64,000 nt of DNA from Dongia_A sp039808885 (GTDB lineage: Bacteria > Pseudomonadota > Alphaproteobacteria > Dongiales > Dongiaceae): the NCBI GenBank assembly GCA_039808885.1, contig JBDHTX010000004.1:121978-185977 (forward strand), read 5' to 3'. How positions within the stretch are numbered: the stretch's first letter is position 1; each line of letters begins with the position of its first letter. Below are positions 16,654 to 23,870 of the stretch, one piece after another. Under the pieces are notes generated by a model. That model was not told where the DNA came from and made no database searches. It worked only from the letters and a program-made list of their open reading frames with translations. The translations under genes were made by a program, and so were the position numbers.

Positions 16654-17349
16654 TTATCGCTCCCAATGACGGCGCCACCTGGCCCCTTGCGTTGCGCGCA
16701 TGAACTCATCGTCGGATAGCTCGAGAAGAGCTTCCGGATGCGGGGCGACCGATCGCGACTTCTTGTTTCCGTGAAGCTTGCGATGCGACTCATAGTACCC
16801 GGCCGGCGCCGGAAGATGATCGTAGCCTGGGGTCTCGATCGTATCCATGCCGGCACGATCTGGTGCGGTCCATTCGCTATTTCCCGCCGTGCCGTCGCGA
16901 TAGGTTGGCCGATGACCACTGCGCGCCAACGTGGCATCGATGATGGTGTTGCTGTTCACACCCTGCGGCCAGTATTGATAGTGCATGTCCTCGATTTCGT
17001 GGAAGGCCGAACGCATGCGGTTCCAGGAACTCGACAGATCATCACCCTTCAATAGAGGTTCACCGAGACTCTGCGCATGCGTCTTGTACTCGGGGCTGGT
17101 CTTGTCGAACTGTCTGTCGAGAAATCGCACCGGCCCAAAGGAGCTCTTCGCATGGGGATTGACCGGCGGGCTGAGTGCATCGCTGTTGGGAGCATAGTGG
17201 TCCGGCCCGGCGCGCAGGATGTGACGACGATCGGAACTGTCCGTGTATATCAGGTACTTGTGATAGACGGGACCAACGATGCCTTCCACGGAAGCGGGGA
17301 GATTTATGCGGCTGTAGAAGACGTCAATGCTTTCGCTCACTCCTTTCAC
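16654..17349 (-). CDS. Putative capsid-tagged hydrolase/toxin-like effector
   Basis: A 231-residue protein of unknown family. Residues 26-50 (GPVYHKYLIYTD then RRHILRAGP) and 129-143 (GVNSNTIIDATLARSG) resemble the His-strand and NSN segments seen in some secreted papain-fold-like hydrolase toxins, but no family is claimed. The last 24 residues carry the tag SDDEFMRATQGARWRRH shared with three other phage proteins here. The gene follows an exported-protein gene by 24 bp, and both lie between the duplicated decoration genes. Start is GTG at 17349 or 17340. GC looks lower than in flanking genes. I infer an effector packaged in or on the virion, with the upstream gene as immunity. Confidence 0.6.
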   Translation of the reverse strand: MKGVSESIDVFYSRINLPASVEGIVGPVYHKYLIYTDSSDRRHILRAGPDHYAPNSDALSPPVNPHAKSSFGPVRFLDRQFDKTSPEYKTHAQSLGEPLLKGDDLSSSWNRMRSAFHEIEDMHYQYWPQGVNSNTIIDATLARSGHRPTYRDGTAGNSEWTAPDRAGMDTIETPGYDHLPAPAGYYESHRKLHGNKKSRSVAPHPEALLELSDDEFMRATQGARWRRHWER

Positions 17350-17373
17350 CCTTCATCTGCAAGTCGCCGAGCC

Positions 17374-17823
17374 TTAGGGGCCGGTCAACCCGTGCGTCAT
17401 GTATCCGTCAACCTTTGTGACGGTCAGTTTCACGTCGCTGTGCGCGACCACGCCGAACACCGAGACTTCTACGACGCTGGAAAGGCTCGGCTCTCCGGTG
17501 GAGCCGAGATCGGGTTCGAACGTGCAGCGGAAAACCAGGCTTCCATCGAACTGGTCATAGGCGAGGCTCGTGACCGGCGGACACTTAAATCCGCTCGCCG
17601 TCATGAAATCGAGAAAATCCTGTATCGGTCCCGCCGCCCGGACGTATTTCGCGACCAGGACCTGGAAATCCAGCTCGCTCGCGTTCGTGTGCGGATCGAG
17701 CGCCTGCACTTCAGTCCTGAAGGCGATGGCCTGCTGGGTCTGCCCGGCCGTGATTTCGGCCCAGCCGGCTCTCGTCGACAGACCGATGACGGCAAGGAAG
17801 AGAGCAACAGGAAGCTTCTTCAT
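17374..17823 (-). CDS. Exported protein, candidate periplasmic immunity protein
   Basis: A 149-residue protein with a clear Sec signal peptide (MKKLPVALFLAVIGLSTRAGWA, cleavage near residue 22) and a small mature domain with two Cys residues (GFKCPPV and VFRCTFE) able to form a disulfide. GAGG lies 7 bp before the ATG. It has its own candidate promoter and palindrome upstream and is followed after 24 bp by the tagged hydrolase-like gene. A small exported protein paired with a putative envelope-active enzyme suggests periplasmic immunity; this rests on arrangement only. Confidence 0.6.
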   Translation of the reverse strand: MKKLPVALFLAVIGLSTRAGWAEITAGQTQQAIAFRTEVQALDPHTNASELDFQVLVAKYVRAAGPIQDFLDFMTASGFKCPPVTSLAYDQFDGSLVFRCTFEPDLGSTGEPSLSSVVEVSVFGVVAHSDVKLTVTKVDGYMTHGLTGP

Positions 17824-17839
17824 TTTCAGACCTCGCCGG

Positions 17840-17859
17840 ATACAACCTTATGGTTGTAT
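17840..17859. promoter_or_regulatory. Perfect palindrome overlapping the cassette promoter
   Basis: The sequence ATACAACC-TTAT-GGTTGTAT is an inverted repeat with 8-bp perfect arms and a 4-bp loop, lying 17-36 bp upstream of the exported-protein ATG. It overlaps the candidate -10 element. It lacks a T-run in the direction of transcription, so an operator is more likely than a terminator. Confidence 0.5.
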
Positions 17860-17886
17860 TTTGGCGATGCCGAGTGCTGCGGTCAA
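17858..17886 (-). promoter_or_regulatory. Candidate sigma70-type promoter of the inserted cassette
   Basis: On the minus strand TTGACC (17881-17886) is followed by a 17-bp spacer and CAAAAT (17858-17863), matching -35 and, more weakly, -10 consensus. It lies in the junction between the decoration gene and the exported-protein gene, where a moron would need its own promoter. The -10 half overlaps the palindrome at 17840-17859. Confidence 0.4.
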
Positions 17887-17897
17887 CAACCTTCGCG

Positions 17898-18287
17898 TCA
17901 GCCATTGTTGACGGTGTAGGCGATGTGGATGATCGCCTTGCCCTGGCTGGCGGCGGTGCCGGTCTGGGTATACTTCACGTAGATGTCGGTCTCGCTCGCC
18001 GCCTCCTGCAGGTTGGCGGTCGGCGCGACGTTGTTGCCGGCCGATCCTTCCGCGATGTCGGCGGCGCCGAGGATGTTGTCGTAGCTGCTGGCGTTGGTGC
18101 CGATCGTCAGCACGTTGGTGGTGCCGGCGTTGAAGGCGGCCTTCACCCGGGCCAGCGCCTGGGTGATCTGGGCGCCGGCCGGCAGCCGGCCGATGACGTA
18201 TCCGGCGGCGATGCCGGGATCGTTGTAGTTCACCTCCTTGCGCAGGAAGTGCACCAGGTTCTGGTGATATTGCTGTGCGACAGCCAT
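17898..18287 (-). CDS. Decoration-like head protein, copy 1
   Basis: A 129-residue beta-rich protein located 140 bp after the major capsid gene, the standard place for decoration or head-stabilising proteins. It is almost identical to the copy at 16054-16443. AAAGGA lies 7 bp before the ATG at 18287. Predicted strands fill the C-terminal half; the N-terminal helix starts MAVAQQYHQNLVHFLRKEVNY. Which of the two copies is ancestral cannot be told, but this one keeps the conserved neighbour relation to the capsid gene. Confidence 0.8.
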   Translation of the reverse strand: MAVAQQYHQNLVHFLRKEVNYNDPGIAAGYVIGRLPAGAQITQALARVKAAFNAGTTNVLTIGTNASSYDNILGAADIAEGSAGNNVAPTANLQEAASETDIYVKYTQTGTAASQGKAIIHIAYTVNNG

Positions 18288-18330
18288 GCTGAGATCCTTT
18301 CGGGAATGAACGGCGGCCCTCGCGCCGGGG
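17898..18330. repeat. 433-bp direct repeat, capsid-proximal copy
   Basis: Partner of 16054-16486. The repeat covers the decoration gene plus about 43 bp upstream, including the ribosome-binding site. The 1411 bp between the copies hold the exported-protein gene and the tagged hydrolase-like gene. Homologous recombination between the copies would excise that cassette and leave one intact decoration gene. Confidence 0.92.
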
Positions 18331-18427
18331 AGGTCGCACAAGGGCCGCCGGCGCGCCGGTGCTGCAGACCGTGGGGTCGATCTGCCGTGCTACGGCGCGC
18401 AATGTGGAGGGATGGGAGATCGAATCG

Positions 18428-19501
18428 CTAGCTGGCGGCGGCGTAGGTCGGCACCACGATGGTGCCGAAGTCCTTGCTGTTGAAGCGGGTCTTCTTCAAG
18501 CCGAAGATGGCGCCCGCCGAGACGCCGAGCTGGTTGCCGTAGTCGAACAGCTCCTCGAACCAGGTCATCTTGTCGACCCCGTTCTCCGAGCCGAAGGCGA
18601 CGCAGGCCGCCTGCGCCCCCGCGAACACGGCACGGCGCGTGTTGTCGACCGCGGCGTTGCTGGTCGAGTGGACGCCCTTCGGCAGGCGCGTCCATTCGTG
18701 CAGCACGACGCCGTTGTACTCGCCGAGCGCGCCGGTAAAGATCGGGTTCCGGTCGCGGTCGCCACCGGCGGTCGCCGCCTTCTGGATGTCCAGCCACTGG
18801 CCATTCGAGGCATTGCTCCGCATGTCGCGCACCTGGTACGGATGCAGGAACATGACGTATTTGTCCTCGCCGTCGACTCGCAGCGGGCGGATGATCGGGA
18901 TACCGTTCTCGAAATAGGTCTTGGCCCTGGCCACGCAAGCGTCGATCAGCGAGAGATCGAACTTGTTGCCAGCCGCGAGGCTCTCGTCATTCGCGACGTT
19001 GCCTGCCCGGATCAGGTGGTCGACATCCGCCGCGACAGCCGCATTGTTGCCGGTGAACCGCGTGTCGGTCTGTGCGGTGAACCCGGCGACCTGGTTGGCG
19101 AAGCTCTGGTCAAGCCGCTCCGACCACCAGTCGCGCAGGCCTTCCAGGTTGTCCTGGCGCACGTCGAAAGGCACGCGCTGCTCGCTCATTTTCCCGGCCG
19201 AGCGCGTCGCATGGCGCAGCTGGTTGATCACCAGCGTGTCGCTGTAGGTGGTGAGGGCTTCTTCCTGCCCCTCCAGGGTGGCATCGCCCTGCACGCCCTC
19301 GCCGACCAGGCGCATGCGCAGGCCGCAGACCACCTGGTCACCGGCGTTCTTGGACAACTCGTCCTTGCGATAGATCAGCGAGTCCTTGGAATTTCCGATG
19401 AACTTCCCGATCCAGGTATTGGCGATGGCCTCGGCCAGTAGCTTTTTGGACCAGACCTTGACCGCCAAGGGGTGATTCACCCCAAACTCGGTTTTTGCCA
19501 T
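18428..19501 (-). CDS. N4-gp56-family major capsid protein
   Basis: A 357-residue major capsid protein of the HK97-fold N4-gp56 group. Recognisable segments are the N terminus TEFGVNHPLAVKVWSKKLL, the GDQVVCGLRMRLVGEGVQGD strand region, the LRHATRSAGKMSEQRVPFD segment, and GRACRRLP-frame-independent core EYNGVVLHEWTRLPKG near residue 260. The start at 19501 has AAGGAG 5 bp upstream; the longer open frame is spurious. It lies downstream of the toxin/Imm8 pair and upstream of the decoration-like gene, so those cargo genes are part of the head-assembly module. Confidence 0.9.
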   Translation of the reverse strand: MAKTEFGVNHPLAVKVWSKKLLAEAIANTWIGKFIGNSKDSLIYRKDELSKNAGDQVVCGLRMRLVGEGVQGDATLEGQEEALTTYSDTLVINQLRHATRSAGKMSEQRVPFDVRQDNLEGLRDWWSERLDQSFANQVAGFTAQTDTRFTGNNAAVAADVDHLIRAGNVANDESLAAGNKFDLSLIDACVARAKTYFENGIPIIRPLRVDGEDKYVMFLHPYQVRDMRSNASNGQWLDIQKAATAGGDRDRNPIFTGALGEYNGVVLHEWTRLPKGVHSTSNAAVDNTRRAVFAGAQAACVAFGSENGVDKMTWFEELFDYGNQLGVSAGAIFGLKKTRFNSKDFGTIVVPTYAAAS

Positions 19502-19703
19502 GTTGGCTCCTTGTCGATGAATGTCCTGATGCATCAGCGCGACCCGACGGTCGCGGATCGGTCCATGTCGCCGGACCGCGGAACACGACATGCGGCCTCG
19601 CCGGCGCTGCGCGCGCGGCAAGGCGTCGTCATCCGATGCGAAGCTCCCGAACGACGCCGGGGAGCGCGGCGAATATTGCCCGCTTGCGACGGGCGGATTG
19701 CGG

Positions 19704-20444
19704 CTAGTCGCGGCCCTCGGGCGTCGTGCCCGGATCCGTCAACTCGCCATATTCCCCGAGCTTGGAAAGCAGCGCCTCCCAGGTGTCTCCCCACAACCGC
19801 TCGACGCGCCGCTGCACAGCCTGCGCTAGAGCCCTGCCGTCATAGGATGCCATAAGGACCTTTCCCTGCGCCGCGCACACGGCGCGGTCCGGCATTGCGG
19901 CCGCAAACGCGGTCGCGCTCATCACCGACAGGCGAAGGATCGCCTGCTTTCCGTCGGTACCAGCGATCGAGGCGAAGAGGTCGAAGCTGAAGTCGGTGTC
20001 ATGCTGCGGCGAATATGCCGAAAGCTCACTATTCGACGTGCGCAGGGACAGCAGCTTCGCCACTGATCCGCCGATGCTCGCCGATTGGGCGCTCGGTTGG
20101 TAAGCCTCGAATTCCCATTCGCCGAGCCGGCGCAGCTTGGCGACGATCTGCGGCCAGTCAGACCCCGTGCAGGTCCGGCAGTGGTCCTCAAGATAGGAAT
20201 GCAGCAAGGCGCGATCGAAACGCCTGGCCAGCAGGAGGTGCCGGCCCCAGACCACCCCGCCGGCTTCGCATTGCCGCGTCAGCCGCCGCGACGAGCCGAA
20301 TGTCAGTGCGAATGTCTCCGATGCCGCGTCGCCCTCCGGGCCGATGTCCGCCTGAACCGGCAGCCAGAAATCCTCGCTGTCCGGCGGCAAGCCGGTGTCC
20401 AGGTCGACATCGGAAATGAGCAGAGACTTCAACGCGGCCCGCAT
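19704..20444 (-). CDS. Tandem Imm8-like immunity protein
   Basis: A 246-residue cytoplasmic protein made of two Imm8-like domains. Repeat 1 (residues 1-115) shows the family features: MRAALKSLLISDVDL, IGPEGD, GRHLLLARRFDRALLHSYLE and the closing WPQIVAKLRRLGEWEFEAY. Repeat 2 (about 127-238) repeats them in diverged form: SVAKLLSLRTS, YSPQHDTDFSFDLF, GKVLMASYDGRALAQAVQRR and TWEALLSKLGEYGEL. Imm8 proteins protect cells from polymorphic-toxin effectors. The gene starts 21 bp after the putative nuclease-toxin gene. I chose ATG 20444, 8 bp after a GGGGGG tract; the ATG at 20453 touches that tract. No signal peptide, consistent with protection against a cytoplasm-acting toxin. Confidence 0.82.
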   Translation of the reverse strand: MRAALKSLLISDVDLDTGLPPDSEDFWLPVQADIGPEGDAASETFALTFGSSRRLTRQCEAGGVVWGRHLLLARRFDRALLHSYLEDHCRTCTGSDWPQIVAKLRRLGEWEFEAYQPSAQSASIGGSVAKLLSLRTSNSELSAYSPQHDTDFSFDLFASIAGTDGKQAILRLSVMSATAFAAAMPDRAVCAAQGKVLMASYDGRALAQAVQRRVERLWGDTWEALLSKLGEYGELTDPGTTPEGRD

Positions 20445-20465
20445 CTTGTTCATCCCCCCACGGTA

Positions 20466-21626
20466 TCACTTCACGATGTCCAAATGCCCATTGGATTGCC
20501 ATGCCCCCTCCGGCACCCAGCGGCGCTCGAAATTCGCCTGGACCCCTGTCCTGGTATAGGGGTTGTTGACCGTCTTGGGGAATCTGTACTGCCTCAGCTT
20601 GTCCGCTGCAATGACCGCAGGCCCTGAAGACGCCTGGCGAGCCCCTGGACCGAGAAAGCTCTCGGCCATGCGCAGCGCCGTCTCCTCATCGGCCATGCCG
20701 AGGCCGAAGTTTCCCTTCCCGGAGCGAGCGGCGCGCTGGATCGCGATCTCGTTGGCGATCCGGCTTTCTTTCGGCCGGGCAAGCAACTCGACGGTGTTGC
20801 GCAGGCGTTGGGTCAAGTCGATGGTTCCGCCGCCATCATCCACGATCTTCCGGGCAAGCCTGTATAGCGGCCCGAATTCCGCTGGATGCTGCGCGAGCGC
20901 CGCCGCGGCTGCGGATGCTGCCGCCTCCACCTCCCGGCTGATGCGCTGCGCACCGGCAACGGCGAGCTTGCCGCCCTGCGTCGCGATCTGAGCGGTTGCC
21001 GGCAATGCGGCGCCCACCACCGCGCCCGTTCCAGCTCCCGCTGCCGCCTTCTCCAGACGCTGTTCCAGGCCACCCTCGCCGCTGTTGAAACCATAGGCCG
21101 CGCCGTTGATGGCGCCGGCTCTGGCCATGTCCCAGGAGGCTCGCGCGAGCTTGGCCACGTTTCCGGCGCGTCCGGCAACCGATGCGCCGCGAGCAATCCA
21201 GCCGATGGGCAGATAGGTGACCGGGTTGGCGACCGACCCGACAATCGCGCCACCGCCGAAGGCATAGGGGTGCTGCTGCTGCAGATACTCTGCCTCCGCC
21301 CGGGCCTCGCTCAGCGCGGCGTCGTAGACGTCTCCCATCGCGCGATCATCGAACGCCGCTCCGAGAGATTCCCAACCGGCCTCCAGTTCATCGCCAAGTC
21401 CGAACGTCAATCCGTCATAGAGCCCCGCATTGAAGGCCCGCTCGGCCTCGGTCGGCTGGCGGCGTGGCCCGAAACGTCCGCCGCCCGCCGGAAGCGTCTT
21501 TGCTTGTCCCCTGGCGGCTGGCGTCGAACGGGATTCAACATCCACGAAGTGTTCCGGGTTGTCGTTGATGTGCTGAAAGATGAGCTCTTGATAGCGGCGT
21601 TTTTGATGCGAGACGTCCGGGGCCAT
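20466..21626 (-). CDS. Phage virion-type protein with C-terminal polymorphic-toxin-like domain
   Basis: A 386-residue protein. Residues 1-60 are polar; 65-100 hold a segment common in phage internal proteins (AFNAGLYDGLTFGLGDELEAG). Residues 115-215 are Gly/Ala-rich with hydrophobic stretches (GGGAIVGSVANPVTYLPIGW, AGAGTGAVVGAALPATAQI), like DNA-ejection proteins or toxin translocation regions. The last 82 residues (305-386) resemble a C-terminal toxin domain of contact-dependent/RHS proteins: GNFGLGMADEE, DKLRQYRFPK, then QANFERR and WQSNGHLDI. The next gene is Imm8-like, which supports the toxin reading. It lacks the C-terminal tag of the other cargo candidates. A promoter is visible upstream. 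Biochemical activity is not shown by the sequence. Confidence 0.75.
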   Translation of the reverse strand: MAPDVSHQKRRYQELIFQHINDNPEHFVDVESRSTPAARGQAKTLPAGGGRFGPRRQPTEAERAFNAGLYDGLTFGLGDELEAGWESLGAAFDDRAMGDVYDAALSEARAEAEYLQQQHPYAFGGGAIVGSVANPVTYLPIGWIARGASVAGRAGNVAKLARASWDMARAGAINGAAYGFNSGEGGLEQRLEKAAAGAGTGAVVGAALPATAQIATQGGKLAVAGAQRISREVEAAASAAAAALAQHPAEFGPLYRLARKIVDDGGGTIDLTQRLRNTVELLARPKESRIANEIAIQRAARSGKGNFGLGMADEETALRMAESFLGPGARQASSGPAVIAADKLRQYRFPKTVNNPYTRTGVQANFERRWVPEGAWQSNGHLDIVK

Positions 21627-21975
21627 GGAGCCATCCTTGGCAGAGGGGTGGTCGGGGATCGATCGCCGTAGCGCCGGACTCTTCGCCCGGGTGGCCGGTC
21701 TGGTGGCGCGTATCGCCACGCGCAATTGCCGGCATCCACGTCGCCGCCGATTGGCGGCAGACCGCCAAATGCTGGCGCGTCAGTGATGATGGCACCGCAG
21801 TTCACGCGGCACGGTGACCAGTTGCGACCCAGGTTCTCTATGTCGTGGCGCGCCGATCATAGTCGCTTGCAGTCTGTGACAGCTCCGGCATCCACAATCT
21901 TGACGGGAGTAATATATCAATCCGCTCGCCTCTTGGTCAATCCAGGGTTGTGACCTCGCGACGCGCCAGAATCGC
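21627..21975. other. Intergenic leader of the toxin/Imm8 cassette
   Basis: A 349-bp gap between the second scaffold-like gene and the toxin gene in an operon whose genes otherwise nearly touch. It contains an AT-rich island (about 21880-21950) with a good sigma70-type promoter facing the toxin gene. The rest shows no convincing frame. The gap marks the cassette as an insertion into the head module. Confidence 0.5.
21911..21940 (-). promoter_or_regulatory. Candidate sigma70-type promoter for toxin/Imm8 cassette
   Basis: On the minus strand TTGACC (21935-21940), an 18-bp spacer and TATATT (21911-21916) match -35/-10 consensus well, in the only AT-rich patch of the region. It lies about 285 bp upstream of the toxin start. 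It would let the toxin and Imm8 genes be transcribed in the lysogen independently of late phage expression. Confidence 0.5.
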
Positions 21976-22758
21976 TCAGTTCCCCCGCAGCAGCCTTTGC
22001 CAGCGATCTCCCTTCGTCACGCGGCCGAATTCCTCGTCGCTCATGGCGGCGAGCGCCTCAAGCTCCGAAAACCGACGGCCGGGGCTATCCGGCGACCGGG
22101 CCTTTGTCGCCGGACCGGTCTCCTCCCGTGCCGGGTGGCTATCCCACCCGCGCGCGCTTCGCGGCAGGTATCCGTGCAACAAGGCATAGTGATAGATCAC
22201 CCCGGCCGGATCGCGACCGGCGGCAAGCGCGCGCTTGCGAATGTCAGCCTCGTTGGCATTGGTGATCGCCACCGCCTGGTCCAGCTGGTAGCCAAGGTCG
22301 ACCAGTTCTCCCACCCGATGCATCCGGGCGTGCCGATACGCGTCCTCAAACTCGACACGCCGCATGTTCGCCTGGGCGGCGTCGGCAGCCGCGGCATGAT
22401 CCTGTCGCTCGATCCCAGCGTCTCGCGCCGCGAGCGCCTCGGCCAGCGCTTCCGCCCCCTCTTCGAGGGCCGACACCGGATCGTCGAGTTGCAATGCGAT
22501 CTGCGTGAGCACGTCGACCGCGGCGGCGATTTCCCGGCTCCCGGCGCTCGCGGCAGGGGCAGGCTGCAAGGCGAGCGCGTCGTCCTGCGGCGCCAGAGCC
22601 GGCCGTTCCGGCCCTTCCGGAGCTGGCGCGTCGCTCGCGGTGCTCCCGCTCGCTAGGTGGACATGTTCGGGCACAATGGAGGGCGTTCCGCCTCGGGCAG
22701 CGATTGAATCGTCCGGGTTCATGTTGGTGGAATCCATCACCGATGGCTCCTCAGGCAT
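21976..22758 (-). CDS. Scaffold-like phage protein B (tagged paralogue)
   Basis: A 260-residue acidic, Ala/Glu-rich helical protein, paralogous to the gene at 22872-23777. Both share a central block (DAYRHAR, R.GEL..LGY, then GRDPAGVIYHYALLHGY here) and the C-terminal tag, here SDEEFGRVTKGDRWQRL. An N-terminal disordered acidic region plus a C-terminal short basic/aromatic helix is the layout of phage scaffolding proteins, whose C terminus binds coat protein. AAGGAG lies about 5 bp before the ATG. Having two scaffold-like genes in tandem is unusual; this one may be a divergent scaffold or cargo adaptor. Confidence 0.65.
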   Translation of the reverse strand: MPEEPSVMDSTNMNPDDSIAARGGTPSIVPEHVHLASGSTASDAPAPEGPERPALAPQDDALALQPAPAASAGSREIAAAVDVLTQIALQLDDPVSALEEGAEALAEALAARDAGIERQDHAAAADAAQANMRRVEFEDAYRHARMHRVGELVDLGYQLDQAVAITNANEADIRKRALAAGRDPAGVIYHYALLHGYLPRSARGWDSHPAREETGPATKARSPDSPGRRFSELEALAAMSDEEFGRVTKGDRWQRLLRGN

Positions 22759-22871
22759 GGGGGCTCCTTCGCTGAAGCAGGCGAATGACAGTTCATCGGA
22801 TTCGAGAGCGGCTTGTACGCTGCAGGCGCCCGATCCCGCTCAACAGGACACGAAGCTGCTTGCGCGGCTCC

Positions 22872-23777
22872 TCACGACCCGCGCAGCAGACGTTGCCACC
22901 TGTCGCCTTTCGTCGCCTCGGCGAACTCATCGTCGGTCAGGCCGGCCAGGGCCTCCAGGGTCAAGGCCCCAAGCGCGCCCCCGCCGGCGCTCGAGAGTGA
23001 CTTCGCACCCGCCTGCCCGCGGGCGGCCAAGGCGACCTTCTCGACCTCGCTCATCCCGTGCGGCGCTTTTCCTGGCGCCGCCGCATGTGACTGCCCCTTG
23101 TCAGGCGAACGAAGCGCGCCGGCATTCCGGGAATACCCCCGTTGGACTGCGTACTCGTAGATCACCTGGGCCGGATTGCGCCCGTTCGCATAGGCATTGC
23201 GGATCAACTCCAGTTCGTTGTCGAAGGTGATTGCCGCGGCTTCATCTCCGCTGTACCCCAGCCCCGACAATTCGCCGATGCGGGCCTGGCGTGCGTGCCG
23301 ATAGGCGTCCATGAAGTCCGGTTGCGTCCGCACATAGCCGCGCACCGATTGCAGGATCTGCGTCCGGAACGCGCTCTCCGCCTGCAGGTAGGCCAGGTCC
23401 TCGGGCAGGGCGGCCGGCTCCGCCGTATCGTCGACCGGCCCGCCCCCATCCGATGGCCCCTCGGCAAGACCGGGAGGCGGCTCGCCCGGCGTGGCCTCCT
23501 GCTGACCTTCGATCATTGCCTGTAGACGTTGCCGCGCATCGCGCGATTCCTGCAGCTCCCGTTGCAAGTCCCGGCGACGCGCGCGCTCCTCCGCCAGGGC
23601 GCCATAAGGAACCATGCGTGCTCGCTCGCCCCCCGCGAGACGCGGCGGCTCCCGGGAGTCACGCCCGGCGTCTTGCGCCCGGTTCTCGGCCGCCGAGTTC
23701 CGCTCTGGCGCGTCGGAGCCAGGCCGTGGATTGGCCGGCTCGGCGCCACCCGGCATCCCTGCGTCGGTGTCGGTCAT
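22872..23777 (-). CDS. Scaffold-like phage protein A (tagged)
   Basis: A 301-residue acidic, helical protein typical of phage scaffolding proteins: a disordered N terminus, a coiled-coil (LAEERARRRDLQRELQESR, about residues 62-95), a low-complexity linker, a helical block shared with its paralogue (DAYRHARQARIGELSGLGYS, NPAQVIYEYAVQRGY), and a C-terminal tag TDDEFAEATKGDRWQRL. It sits between the portal and capsid genes, the usual scaffold position. Scaffold C termini bind coat protein in P22, so the tag is a strong candidate coat-binding element. The start at 23777 is preceded by GGGG at 6 bp. Confidence 0.7.
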   Translation of the reverse strand: MTDTDAGMPGGAEPANPRPGSDAPERNSAAENRAQDAGRDSREPPRLAGGERARMVPYGALAEERARRRDLQRELQESRDARQRLQAMIEGQQEATPGEPPPGLAEGPSDGGGPVDDTAEPAALPEDLAYLQAESAFRTQILQSVRGYVRTQPDFMDAYRHARQARIGELSGLGYSGDEAAAITFDNELELIRNAYANGRNPAQVIYEYAVQRGYSRNAGALRSPDKGQSHAAAPGKAPHGMSEVEKVALAARGQAGAKSLSSAGGGALGALTLEALAGLTDDEFAEATKGDRWQRLLRGS

Positions 23778-23870
23778 GAACAGCCCCATCCTGGGAAACG
23801 ATTGTTGGCGCGGCACACCGCCGCCGGCCACCGCTGGCCGGTCGCTCGCGATGCAGGCTAACCCGATCGC

